The position numbers were made by a program, and so were the translations under genes. From HGM12587 sp964602445 (GTDB taxonomy: Bacteria > Bacillota > Clostridia > Lachnospirales > Lachnospiraceae), in NCBI GenBank assembly GCA_964602445.1, contig CAZRQV010000001.1, positions 124,001-188,000 on the forward strand: a stretch of 64,000 nt of DNA, written 5' to 3'. This document shows positions 15,829 to 25,166 of the stretch, piece by piece (positions within the stretch are counted from its first letter, which is position 1; the number at the start of each line of letters is the position of its first letter). Under the pieces are notes generated by a model, which was not told the DNA's origin, searched no databases, and saw only the letters and a program-made list of their open reading frames with translations.

Positions 15829-18138
15829 ATGATAGATCGACAGGTTTCCTGCCCGGAGATCATTAAAAAGAGAAACGGTGCGCCGGTTCCTTTTGATGTA
15901 AAAAAAATCCGAGCAGCGATTCGAAAAGCAAATGATGCGGCTCAGGTAGAAGCTATTGCACCGTATCAGTTTGAAAAGCTTGTAGAGGAGGTTGTTGCAG
16001 CTATTCCGGCAGATCAGGTACCGAATGTAGAACAGATTCAGGATCTGGTGGAGGAGACCTTGATTGCTCATGGATTTGCAAAGACAGCGAAGGCCTATAT
16101 TTTATATCGTGCAGAGCATACAAAAGTTCGTAAGACAGAGAAAGATCTGGTCAATATTTATCGTGAACTGACATTCAGCAGTGCAGCAGATGCAGATATC
16201 AAGCGTGAAAATGCCAATATTGATGCAGATACTTCCATGGGAACCATGTTGAAATACGGTTCCGAAGGTGCGAATTATTTTGTAGACAACTATATTTTAC
16301 CGAAGGATATTGCAGCAGCGCATATCAATGGTGATATTCATATTCATGATAAAGATTTTTATATGCTGACAGAAACCTGCTGTCAGATTGATCTGGTGAA
16401 GCTGTTTCAAAATGGATTTTCCACAGGTCATGGATTTATCCGACAACCAAAATCTATTGCCAGCTATGCATCTTTGGCTTGTATCGCAATTCAGGCAAAT
16501 CAGAACGAAATGCATGGAGGTCAGTCCGTACCGAACTTTGATTATGCCATGGCAGAGGGTGTGGCGTGTACCTTCCGCAAGGAATATTATGATGCAGTTC
16601 AGAGATTTTTCTGGCTGGAATATGATCGGGAAGAAGTTATGGCAGAAGAATTCCGTCAGGCGTTAAAGGATGCTATGCCGGAACGGATTAATATGGAAAA
16701 TATTGACAGCTATGAAGAACATTTTACCAAATGGTTTATGGAATGCGGTCAATCCTGGATTCAGACAGAACCGAAGGAAGATATCGTAAGAAAATGTCAT
16801 AATACTTCCGTTCAGATCGCTATGAAAGAAACGGACAAGGCAACGTATCAGGCGATGGAGTCTTTGATTCATAATTTAAATACAATGAACTCTCGTGCAG
16901 GTGCACAGGTGCCGTTCAGTTCGATCAACTATGGTACTTGTACCTCCAAAGAAGCTCGTATGGCGATCAAAAACCTTTTGAAAGTAACGGATATGGGACT
17001 TGGAAACGGAGAAACTGCTATTTTTCCGGTGCAGATCTTTAAGGTAAAAGAAGGGGTCAACTATAATCCGGGAGATCCAAACTATGATCTGTTCCGTATG
17101 GCAATCAAAGTGTCAGCCAAGAGACTGTTCCCGAATTTCAGTTTTATCGATGCACCGTTTAATCTTCAGTATTATAAAGAGGGAGATTATAATTCAGAAA
17201 TCGCATATATGGGATGCCGTACCCGTGTGATGGGAAATCATTATGATCCAACGAAGGAAGTGACCTGCGGAAGAGGTAATTTGAGTTTTACTTCTATCAA
17301 CCTTCCACGAATTGCCATTCAGGCGAAAGATATGGAACAATTTTATCATAAGCTGGATCGCCGTCTGGAACTTTGCTGCCGTCAGCTGCTTCACCGTTTT
17401 GAAATCCAGAAACAAAAGACCGTGAAAAATTATCCGTTCCTGATGGGACAGGGAATTTGGATCGATTCTGAAAAACTGGATTATAACGACAGTGTAGGGG
17501 AAGTTTTAAAACATGGCACGCTCAGTGTTGGGTTTATCGGACTTGCTGAAACGATGGTAGCTTTGACAGGAAAGCATCATGGGGAAAGCGAAGAAAGCAG
17601 AAAACTGGCATATGAGATCATTGCTCATATGAGAGAATATATGGATCGGAAATCCGAAGAAACAGGTCTGAATTTTACTCTGCTTGCAACGCCGGCAGAA
17701 GGATTGTCCGGACGTTTTGTAAGAATGGACCGTAAGCGTTTCGGTAAGATCAAAGGAGTTACTGATCGGGAATATTATACCAATTCCTTCCATGTGCCGG
17801 TATATTATCCGATCAGTGCATTTGAAAAGATTCGGATTGAAGCACCGTTCCATGGAATGACCAATGCAGGTCATATCAGCTATGTAGAATTAGATGGGGA
17901 TACAGCGAAAAATCCGGAAGCTTTTGAGGCGGTGATCCGCTGTATGAAAGAAAGCGGTATCGGTTACGGTTCTGTAAATCATCCGGTAGATCGTGATCCG
18001 GTTTGCGGCTATACAGGGGTGATCGATGATGTGTGTCCAAGATGCGGGCGCAGGGAAGGAGAATCCATCTCCATCGAAAAATTAAATGAACTTCGTAAAA
18101 AATATCCGGACATTCCGGTATATGATGCAAACCATTAA
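15829..18138 (+). CDS. nrdD: Anaerobic ribonucleoside-triphosphate reductase, catalytic part lacking the glycyl-radical tail
   Basis: 769 residues. An ATP-cone (about residues 8-100) precedes the class III reductase barrel, with INYGTCTS (likely thiyl-radical Cys), CGRGNLSFTSINL and, at the end, the zinc-site region VCGYTGVIDDVCPRCGRREGE. The protein stops about 30 residues later without the glycyl-radical motif that normally follows. That motif is found in the next ORF, in the same frame, after two in-frame TAA codons and a new ribosome site. The enzyme reduces NTPs to dNTPs without oxygen and needs NrdG for activation. Together with the small ORF it is probably a two-subunit enzyme. The alternative, a decayed gene, is unlikely given the intact ribosome site and nrdG coupling. 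Confidence 0.92.
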   Translation: MIDRQVSCPEIIKKRNGAPVPFDVKKIRAAIRKANDAAQVEAIAPYQFEKLVEEVVAAIPADQVPNVEQIQDLVEETLIAHGFAKTAKAYILYRAEHTKVRKTEKDLVNIYRELTFSSAADADIKRENANIDADTSMGTMLKYGSEGANYFVDNYILPKDIAAAHINGDIHIHDKDFYMLTETCCQIDLVKLFQNGFSTGHGFIRQPKSIASYASLACIAIQANQNEMHGGQSVPNFDYAMAEGVACTFRKEYYDAVQRFFWLEYDREEVMAEEFRQALKDAMPERINMENIDSYEEHFTKWFMECGQSWIQTEPKEDIVRKCHNTSVQIAMKETDKATYQAMESLIHNLNTMNSRAGAQVPFSSINYGTCTSKEARMAIKNLLKVTDMGLGNGETAIFPVQIFKVKEGVNYNPGDPNYDLFRMAIKVSAKRLFPNFSFIDAPFNLQYYKEGDYNSEIAYMGCRTRVMGNHYDPTKEVTCGRGNLSFTSINLPRIAIQAKDMEQFYHKLDRRLELCCRQLLHRFEIQKQKTVKNYPFLMGQGIWIDSEKLDYNDSVGEVLKHGTLSVGFIGLAETMVALTGKHHGESEESRKLAYEIIAHMREYMDRKSEETGLNFTLLATPAEGLSGRFVRMDRKRFGKIKGVTDREYYTNSFHVPVYYPISAFEKIRIEAPFHGMTNAGHISYVELDGDTAKNPEAFEAVIRCMKESGIGYGSVNHPVDRDPVCGYTGVIDDVCPRCGRREGESISIEKLNELRKKYPDIPVYDANH

Positions 18139-18159
18139 TGCAGATAAGGAGGAATCATT

Positions 18160-18318
18160 ATGGCAGGTAAAGTGTTAGCAAACAATGGACAGGTTGGCGA
18201 AAATGTAAAGTTTGACCGTATTCGCCGAATCACAGGATATTTGGTAGGAACTACAGATCGTTTTAACGATGCAAAACGTGCTGAGGAGAGAGATCGTGTC
18301 AAACACAGCATATCATAA
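18160..18318 (+). CDS. Separate glycyl-radical subunit of anaerobic NTP reductase
   Basis: 52 residues from ATG 18160 with TAAGGAGG at 18145-18152, 7 bases upstream. The sequence FDRIRRITGYLVGTTDRF continues to KRAEERDRVKH, which is the C-terminal glycyl-radical segment of class III reductases; Gly26 in RITGYL is the predicted radical site. The preceding nrdD ORF ends after its zinc region without this segment, so the radical domain is a stand-alone polypeptide, reminiscent of YfiD (GrcA), which supplies a radical domain to pyruvate formate-lyase. The nrdG start overlaps its 3' end by 23 bases, so all three are translationally coupled. Confidence 0.9.
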   Translation: MAGKVLANNGQVGENVKFDRIRRITGYLVGTTDRFNDAKRAEERDRVKHSIS

Positions 18319-18832
18319 TTCGCTTCGGATTGCAGGGGTCGTAAAGAATTCCATCGTAGATGGACCGGGACTGAGATATGTGATCTTTACCCAGGGCTGT
18401 CCTCATCATTGTCCGGGCTGTCACAATCCACAGACCCATGATTTTGCCGGGGGACAGGAAGCAGATGTTTCACAGATTCTAGAAGAAATTTTCGCAGATC
18501 CTATTTTAAGCGGTGTGACATTTTCCGGCGGAGAGCCCTTTTGCCAGGCAGAGGCTTTGATACCTGTTGCAGAAGTTATAAAGAAAAAAGGAAAACATCT
18601 GATGATTTATACCGGATACCTGTTAGAACAGCTTTGGGAAATGCAGGATCCTTATGTACATCGGCTGTTGGAACTGACGGATCTGATCGTGGACGGACCG
18701 TTTATTATGGAACAGCGGAATCTGACTCTTTCCTATCGGGGCAGTGAAAATCAAAGAGTTATTGATATGGGAAAAACCCGAAAGTTCGGAGAGATTGTGC
18801 TGTACAGAAGCGAATACGAAGATCTTTGGTAA
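18296..18832 (+). CDS. nrdG: Anaerobic ribonucleotide reductase activase (radical SAM)
   Basis: 178 residues from GTG 18296, chosen for GAGGAG at 18283-18288; an ATG at 18269 is in frame but lacks a ribosome site. Radical SAM Cys motif CPHHCPGC in FTQGCPHHCPGCHNPQTHDF, SAM-binding TFSGGEPF, and GVVKNSIVDGPGLR. It uses SAM and a 4Fe-4S cluster to make the glycyl radical, here on the separate 52-residue subunit encoded just upstream. Confidence 0.95.
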   Translation: MSNTAYHNSLRIAGVVKNSIVDGPGLRYVIFTQGCPHHCPGCHNPQTHDFAGGQEADVSQILEEIFADPILSGVTFSGGEPFCQAEALIPVAEVIKKKGKHLMIYTGYLLEQLWEMQDPYVHRLLELTDLIVDGPFIMEQRNLTLSYRGSENQRVIDMGKTRKFGEIVLYRSEYEDLW

Positions 18833-18854
18833 AACAACATCATAAAATCTTAAG

Positions 18855-18883
18855 AAATGAGTCTCTTTTGGAGGCTCATTTTT
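18855..18883 (+). terminator. Rho-independent terminator after nrdG
   Basis: AAATGAG-T-CTC pairs with GAG-G-CTCATTT around a T-rich loop and is followed by T. It lies inside the long 5' extension of the miaB frame, which supports the later miaB start. Confidence 0.75.
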
Positions 18884-18991
18884 AAGTTTCATTTCATTGA
18901 TTTTGACAATTCATTATGTTATAGTATCTGTGGTATTTTTTCGAAAGATGCCAAATACACTGACAATTTAGCATTAGAATGGAGTATTTCA

Positions 18992-20401
18992 ATGAACGAA
19001 CAAGAAACAAAAAAACAATATGAATACATGGAGAAAGCCAAAAGTTATGTACATGCAAAATCAGAAGAGCTTGGCAGACCGCTGACTTACTGTGTGACGA
19101 CTTTTGGATGTCAGATGAACGCTAGAGACAGCGAAAAACTGACGGGAATTTTAGAAGAAATCGGTTATGTTGCATCAGAAGATGAAAAAGCGGATTTCGT
19201 AATCTACAACACCTGTACCGTACGTGAAAACGCAAATCTTCGTGTGTACGGAAGACTGGGTGTACTTCACGGCTATAAAAAGAAAAATCCAAACATGGTC
19301 ATTGCTCTGTGCGGATGTATGATGCAGGAGCCGGAAGTGGTTGAAAAATTGAAGAAGAGTTATCGTTTTGTAGATATTATTTTTGGAACTCATAATATTT
19401 TTAAATTCGCAGAACTGATCGTTCGTAATTTTGAAGAAAAAGGAATGATCATCGATATTTGGAAGGATACACAGGAAATCGTAGAAGATCTTCCGGTAGA
19501 GCGTAAATATTCCTTTAAATCAGGGGTAAATATTATGTTTGGCTGCAACAATTTCTGCAGTTACTGTATCGTTCCGTATGTTCGCGGCAGAGAAAGAAGC
19601 CGTAATCCGGAAGATATCATTGCAGAAATCAAAAAGCTGGTAGCAGACGGTGTTGTGGAAGTGATGCTTTTAGGACAGAATGTAAATTCCTATGGCAAGA
19701 ATCTGGAACATCCGATCACGTTTGCACAGCTTCTGCAGGAAATTGAAAAGATCGAAGGATTAGAACGCATCCGCTTTATGACTTCCCATCCGAAGGATCT
19801 GTCAGATGAACTGATCGAAGTGATGGCAAATTCGAAAAAGATCTGTAAGCATCTTCATTTGCCGCTGCAGTCCGGAAGCTCCAGAGTCTTGAAAGTCATG
19901 AACCGTCGTTATGATAAGGAAAAATATCTGGCACTGGTAGAAAAGATTAAAACAGCAATTCCGGATATTGGACTGACCACAGACATTATTGTAGGTTTTC
20001 CGGGAGAAACAGAAGAAGATTTCCAGGAAACTTTAGATGTGGTACGAAAAGTACGTTATGACAGTGCATTTACGTTTATCTATTCAAAACGTACTGGTAC
20101 ACCGGCAGCAGCTATGGAAGATCAGATTCCGGAAGATGTGGTAAAAGACCGTTTTGACAGATTATTAAAAGAAGTTCAGACTATTTCTCAGGAAATGACT
20201 GCCCGCTTTGAAGGCATGGTGGAAGAAGTTCTGGTAGAAGATATCAATGATCATAATCCGGAACTGGTAACCGGACGTATGAGCAACAATCATCTGGTAC
20301 ATTTTCCGGGAGATGCGTCCATGATCGGTAAGATCGTAAAAGTACATTTAGATGAATGTAAAGGCTTTTATTATCTGGGAAGCCTTGTGGAGGTTTCATA
20401 A
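18992..20401 (+). CDS. miaB: tRNA-2-methylthio-N6-dimethylallyladenosine synthase
   Basis: 469 residues from ATG 18992; GAATGGAG sits ~8 bases upstream, and the open frame before it spans the nrdG terminator. N-terminal UPF0004 domain with TTFGCQMNARDSE, radical SAM motif CNNFCSYC in GCNNFCSYCIVPYVRGRERS, and a C-terminal TRAM domain. Adds the methylthio group to i6A37 in tRNAs; its substrate is made by MiaA, encoded four genes on in the same operon. The stop overlaps the mutS start by one base. Confidence 0.96.
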   Translation: MNEQETKKQYEYMEKAKSYVHAKSEELGRPLTYCVTTFGCQMNARDSEKLTGILEEIGYVASEDEKADFVIYNTCTVRENANLRVYGRLGVLHGYKKKNPNMVIALCGCMMQEPEVVEKLKKSYRFVDIIFGTHNIFKFAELIVRNFEEKGMIIDIWKDTQEIVEDLPVERKYSFKSGVNIMFGCNNFCSYCIVPYVRGRERSRNPEDIIAEIKKLVADGVVEVMLLGQNVNSYGKNLEHPITFAQLLQEIEKIEGLERIRFMTSHPKDLSDELIEVMANSKKICKHLHLPLQSGSSRVLKVMNRRYDKEKYLALVEKIKTAIPDIGLTTDIIVGFPGETEEDFQETLDVVRKVRYDSAFTFIYSKRTGTPAAAMEDQIPEDVVKDRFDRLLKEVQTISQEMTARFEGMVEEVLVEDINDHNPELVTGRMSNNHLVHFPGDASMIGKIVKVHLDECKGFYYLGSLVEVS

Positions 20402-23064
20402 TGGCACAGCAAAATCAGCTTAGTCCGATGATGCAGAAATATATGGAAACCAAAGCGGAATATCCGGACTGTATTTTATTCTACAGACTGGGAGATTTCT
20501 ATGAAATGTTTTTCGAAGATGCAGTGACGACGTCCAGAGAACTGGAACTGACACTGACCGGAAAGCAGTGCGGTTTAGAGGAACGTGCGCCAATGTGCGG
20601 CGTTCCTTACCATGCAGTGGATACCTATCTGAACCGTCTGGTATCGAAAGGATATAAAGTGGCTATCTGCGAACAGGTAGAAGATCCGAAGACGGCCAAA
20701 GGACTGGTGAAACGTGAAGTTACCCGTGTGGTAACTCCGGGAACCAATTTAAATGCCTGTGTTCTGGATGAAGGAAAGAACAATTACATTATGTGTGTGG
20801 TGTATCTTTCTGATCATTATGGACTTGCTATTGCAGACGTAACCACCGGCGATTTCTATACGACAGAAGTAGACAGTGACCGAAAGCTTTTGGATGAGAT
20901 CAGTAAATTTACGCCTTCGGAAATCGTATGTAATGAAGCATTTTTCGTTTCAGGAATCGATCTGGAAGATCTGCGCCATCGGTTAAATATTACGATCAGT
21001 TCTCTGGAGAGTTGGTATTTTGATGATGAAATGTGTGAGAGAACGCTGTCAGAGCATTTCCATGCGGCTACCATGGAGGGTCTGGGGTTAAAAGACTATC
21101 CTTGCGGTATGGTCAGCTCTGGTGCCTTGCTGAAATATCTGTTGGAAACACAGAAGACAGATCTGTCCCATCTTTCTCATATTCAGGCATATACCACCGG
21201 GAAATTTATGGTCATCGACAGTTCGACCAGAAGAAATTTGGAACTGGTGGAAACTTTGCGTGAAAAGAATAAAAGAGGTTCCCTCTTATGGGTACTGGAT
21301 AAGACGAAAACAGCGATGGGAGCAAGAATGCTTCGCAGCTACATAGAACAGCCATTGATTGAAAAAGAAGAGATTCTTGCCAGACAGGCGGCTATTCGGG
21401 AACTGAATCAGAACGCCATTTCCAGAGAGGAGATTCGGGAATATTTAAATCCGGTGTATGATCTGGAACGTCTGATCGGGCGAATCGTCTATAAAACAGC
21501 AAATCCGAGAGATTTTATTGCTTTTAAATCGTCACTGTCCATGCTGCCTTATATCAAAAGTCTCCTGCAGGATTTTACAAGTCCGCTTTTGGGAGAAATT
21601 TGCGAACAGTTAGATCCTTTAGAGGATTTATATCAGATCATTGAGAATGCGATCGTGGAGGAGCCGCCGCTTGCAATCAAGGAAGGCGGAATCATCAAAG
21701 ACGGCTATCATGAAGATGTAGATAAATTCCGTCAGGCAAAAACAGAAGGAAAAACATGGCTGGCAGATCTGGAAGCAAAGGAAAAAGAAGCGACCGGTAT
21801 CAAAAGCTTAAAGATTCGTTATAATAAAGTATTCGGATATTATCTGGAAGTGACCAATACGTTTAAAGATATGGTTCCGGAACATTATATTCGAAAACAG
21901 ACCTTGACCAATGCAGAGCGTTATATCACACCGGAATTAAAAGAACTGGAAGATATGATCCTTGGAGCAGAAGAGAAGCTGACTTCCCTGGAATATGATC
22001 TGTTCTGCGAGATTAGGGAACATTTGGCAGCCCAGGTGCTTCGAATCCAGCAGACAGCAAAGGCAATCGCAAAACTGGACGTATTTGCTTCTCTGGCATT
22101 GGTCGCAGAACGGAATAATTACGTTTGCCCGAAAATCAACGAAAAAGGGCTGATCGATATTAAAAACGGCCGTCATCCTGTGGTGGAGAAAATGACCAGC
22201 AATGATATGTTCATTGCCAATGATACTTATCTGGATGATCATAAAAATCGGGTGTCCATCATTACCGGACCAAATATGGCGGGAAAATCTACCTACATGC
22301 GTCAGACGGCACTGATCGTACTGATGGCTCAGATTGGCAGTTTTGTACCGGCAAGCAGTGCCAATATCGGCATTGTTGATCGTATTTTTACTCGTGTGGG
22401 TGCTTCCGATGACCTTGCCAGCGGTCAGAGTACCTTTATGGTGGAAATGACAGAAGTTGCTAATATTTTAAGAAATGCCACTTCAGACAGTCTGATCATT
22501 TTAGATGAGATCGGACGCGGTACCAGTACTTTTGACGGATTGAGCATTGCCTGGTCTGTGATCGAGCATGTATGCAATCCAAAGATTCTGGGAGCGAAGA
22601 CGTTATTTGCGACTCATTATCATGAATTAACAGAACTGGAAGGCACCTTAGACGGTGTGAATAACTACTGTATCGCTGTCAATGAAAAAGGGGACGACAT
22701 CGTTTTCCTTCGAAAGATCATCAAAGGCGGTGCAGATAAAAGCTACGGAATTCAGGTAGCAAAACTTGCAGGGGTTCCGGAACCGGTCATTGACCGCGCT
22801 AAGGAAATCCTTCAGCAATTGATCGACAATGACATTTCAGTGAAGGCAAAAGAGATTGCGGAAGAACTGAAAGCAAAATCAAAACAAAAAGTGCGTCCGA
22901 AGAAATATGATGAAGTCGATCTGGATCAGATGTCTTTGTTTGATACAGTGAAAAATGACGATATTATTGATGAGATCAGAGAATTGGATATTTCCAATCT
23001 GACTCCGATGGATGCTTTAAATACGATATACAGATTACAGAATAAGATTAAGAACCGGTGGTAA
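20401..23064 (+). CDS. mutS: DNA mismatch repair protein MutS
   Basis: 887 residues, full length. N-terminal mismatch-binding motif YRLGDFYEMF (Phe-x-Glu wedge: the FYE), the connector and core domains, and the ABC-type ATPase with GPNMAGKSTYMRQ, STFMVEM signature region, ILDEIGRGTSTFDG and the ATHYHEL motif. It binds mispairs and recruits MutL. Start ATG overlaps the miaB stop by one base. Confidence 0.97.
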   Translation: MAQQNQLSPMMQKYMETKAEYPDCILFYRLGDFYEMFFEDAVTTSRELELTLTGKQCGLEERAPMCGVPYHAVDTYLNRLVSKGYKVAICEQVEDPKTAKGLVKREVTRVVTPGTNLNACVLDEGKNNYIMCVVYLSDHYGLAIADVTTGDFYTTEVDSDRKLLDEISKFTPSEIVCNEAFFVSGIDLEDLRHRLNITISSLESWYFDDEMCERTLSEHFHAATMEGLGLKDYPCGMVSSGALLKYLLETQKTDLSHLSHIQAYTTGKFMVIDSSTRRNLELVETLREKNKRGSLLWVLDKTKTAMGARMLRSYIEQPLIEKEEILARQAAIRELNQNAISREEIREYLNPVYDLERLIGRIVYKTANPRDFIAFKSSLSMLPYIKSLLQDFTSPLLGEICEQLDPLEDLYQIIENAIVEEPPLAIKEGGIIKDGYHEDVDKFRQAKTEGKTWLADLEAKEKEATGIKSLKIRYNKVFGYYLEVTNTFKDMVPEHYIRKQTLTNAERYITPELKELEDMILGAEEKLTSLEYDLFCEIREHLAAQVLRIQQTAKAIAKLDVFASLALVAERNNYVCPKINEKGLIDIKNGRHPVVEKMTSNDMFIANDTYLDDHKNRVSIITGPNMAGKSTYMRQTALIVLMAQIGSFVPASSANIGIVDRIFTRVGASDDLASGQSTFMVEMTEVANILRNATSDSLIILDEIGRGTSTFDGLSIAWSVIEHVCNPKILGAKTLFATHYHELTELEGTLDGVNNYCIAVNEKGDDIVFLRKIIKGGADKSYGIQVAKLAGVPEPVIDRAKEILQQLIDNDISVKAKEIAEELKAKSKQKVRPKKYDEVDLDQMSLFDTVKNDDIIDEIRELDISNLTPMDALNTIYRLQNKIKNRW

Positions 23065-23066
23065 AA

Positions 23067-25166
23067 ATGGGTATGATTGCGCTGTTAGATCAGGCTACGA
23101 TTGATAAGATCGCAGCCGGTGAGGTTGTGGAACGTCCAAGTTCCGTAGTAAAGGAATTAGTTGAAAATGCCATTGATGCCGGAAGTACGGCAGTTACGGT
23201 AGAAATCCGGGACGGCGGGACTTCTTTCATCAGAATTTCAGACAATGGCTGTGGAATCGACGGATCAGAAATCAAAACGGCGTTTTTGCGCCATTCCACC
23301 AGTAAGATCCGTTCGGTGGAAGATCTTCTGACCATTCATTCGCTGGGATTCCGCGGGGAGGCATTGTCCAGTATTTCTGCGGTTTCCATGGTGGAACTTT
23401 TGACAAAGACCAAAGACGCCATTTGCGGAAAGAAATATGTGATTGAGGGTGGTGTAGAAAAGTCACTGGAAGATGCTGCATCTCCGGACGGAACTACATT
23501 TTTTGTGAGAAATCTGTTCTATAATACACCGGCCAGAAAGAAATTTTTAAAATCAGCAATGACAGAAGCAGGATATATTCATGAACTGCTGATCCGTTTG
23601 GCATTGTCCCATCCGGAAATTTCTTTTAAATTTGTCAACAACGGACAGACGAAGCTGCATTCCTCCGGCAACGATAAGCTGAAGGAAGTGATTTATCAGA
23701 TTTATGGAAGGGACATTTCCAATCAGCTGATCGAGATTGATACGGAAGAAAATGGAATCAGGATCAAGGGATATATCGGAAAACCGGGTATTTTTCGCGG
23801 AAACCGTAACTATGAAACTTATTTTGTCAATGGTCGTTATATCAAAAGTTCAATCATTGCAAAAGGGATTGAAGATGCTTATAAAGGCTATCTGATGCAG
23901 CATCAGTATCCGTTTTGTGTTCTGCAGTTCGAAATGGACGGCAGCAGACTGGATGTCAATGTGCATCCGACGAAGATGGAACTGCGGTTTTCTGATCAGC
24001 AGTCGTTCTATGATTTTATATTCCGAAGTGTCAGAGAAGGATTGGATCGCAGAGAATATATTCCGCAGGTGACCATTGATCAGCCGAAAACAGAACCCCC
24101 TATAAAAAAAAGATTGGAAGTACAGAAGCCGGTTTTAGAAAGAAAAACAGAGAAGGCTGAAAAACCGGTTTTTACACAGCCGGAAGTGAAAAAGACGGAA
24201 CCGCCGGCAGCGGAGAAGAAAAAGTCTGTCACACCGCAGGAACGGAATCTGGATTATTTTCTGACACAGATGCGGGAACGGGTAAAAGCCGATTATGCCA
24301 TGCGGGAAAATAGAAGTCCGTATCAGGCGAAATATACGCCGAAGACCGGAGAAGCGGTACAAACACCTGCAGAAAATGCAGAAGCTGTTAAGAGAGATCC
24401 TAAACAGCAAAAAGAGATTTTAAAAGAAGATATCGTTCAGCCGGAGAAAAAAACAGAGCGGGAAAAAACAGCATTGCCGGAAAAAGGAATACAGCCTCCA
24501 AAAGAACTGCCGGAAAAAGAAACTCCGCAGCCGGCAGAACCGCAGCAGTTAGAGCTTTTTGAGAGAAAGCTTTTATCAGAAGAGAGTGTGAAAGAGCATA
24601 AGATCATCGGTCAGCTCTTTGATACCTACTGGCTGGTAGAATTTGATGAAAAGCTGTTTATCATTGACCAGCATGCAGCCCATGAAAAAGTCCTTTATGA
24701 AAAAACTTTAAACGGGCTGAGACGAAAAGAACATACTTCCCAGATGCTCAGTCCACCGATCGTACTGTCTCTTTCCATGCAGGAAGAAACACTGCTGAAA
24801 AAATATATGCAGCAGTTTACGGATCTTGGATATGAGATAGAGCATTTTGGAGGCATGGAATATCAGATCTGTGCAGTGCCGGGGAATTTATATAATATTA
24901 ATAAAAAAGAACTGTTTATTGAAATTTTGGATGATCTGGGAGAATTATCCGGCCGCAATAATCCGGATCTGATTTTGGAAAAGATCGCTTCCATGTCCTG
25001 TAAAGCGGCGGTGAAAGGCAATATGAAGCTTTCTCGTATGGAGATCGAAAGCCTGATTAAAGAGCTTTTGACTTTGGAAAATCCGTATCAGTGTCCGCAT
25101 GGCAGACCGACCATTATTTCAATGAGTAAATATGAATTAGAAAAGAAATTCAAGAGAATTGTATGA
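23067..25166 (+). CDS. mutL: DNA mismatch repair protein MutL, endonuclease type
   Basis: About 699 residues; ATG 23067, just after the mutS stop, is the likeliest start (GTG 23058 and ATG 23073 are in frame). GHKL ATPase motifs: ELVENAIDAGST, DNGCGID, TSKI and GFRGEALSSI. A proline/lysine/glutamate-rich linker follows (about residues 345-510). The C-terminal domain has DQHAAHEKVLYE, the DQHA-x2-E-x4-E metal site of nicking MutL proteins, and CPHGRP. It nicks the discontinuous strand, as expected where no MutH exists. Confidence 0.96.
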   Translation: MGMIALLDQATIDKIAAGEVVERPSSVVKELVENAIDAGSTAVTVEIRDGGTSFIRISDNGCGIDGSEIKTAFLRHSTSKIRSVEDLLTIHSLGFRGEALSSISAVSMVELLTKTKDAICGKKYVIEGGVEKSLEDAASPDGTTFFVRNLFYNTPARKKFLKSAMTEAGYIHELLIRLALSHPEISFKFVNNGQTKLHSSGNDKLKEVIYQIYGRDISNQLIEIDTEENGIRIKGYIGKPGIFRGNRNYETYFVNGRYIKSSIIAKGIEDAYKGYLMQHQYPFCVLQFEMDGSRLDVNVHPTKMELRFSDQQSFYDFIFRSVREGLDRREYIPQVTIDQPKTEPPIKKRLEVQKPVLERKTEKAEKPVFTQPEVKKTEPPAAEKKKSVTPQERNLDYFLTQMRERVKADYAMRENRSPYQAKYTPKTGEAVQTPAENAEAVKRDPKQQKEILKEDIVQPEKKTEREKTALPEKGIQPPKELPEKETPQPAEPQQLELFERKLLSEESVKEHKIIGQLFDTYWLVEFDEKLFIIDQHAAHEKVLYEKTLNGLRRKEHTSQMLSPPIVLSLSMQEETLLKKYMQQFTDLGYEIEHFGGMEYQICAVPGNLYNINKKELFIEILDDLGELSGRNNPDLILEKIASMSCKAAVKGNMKLSRMEIESLIKELLTLENPYQCPHGRPTIISMSKYELEKKFKRIV

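Noticed and set aside
18857..18991. 45-codon N-terminal extension of MiaB
   Set aside because: It crosses the nrdG terminator, is low-complexity and hydrophobic, and has no ribosome site.
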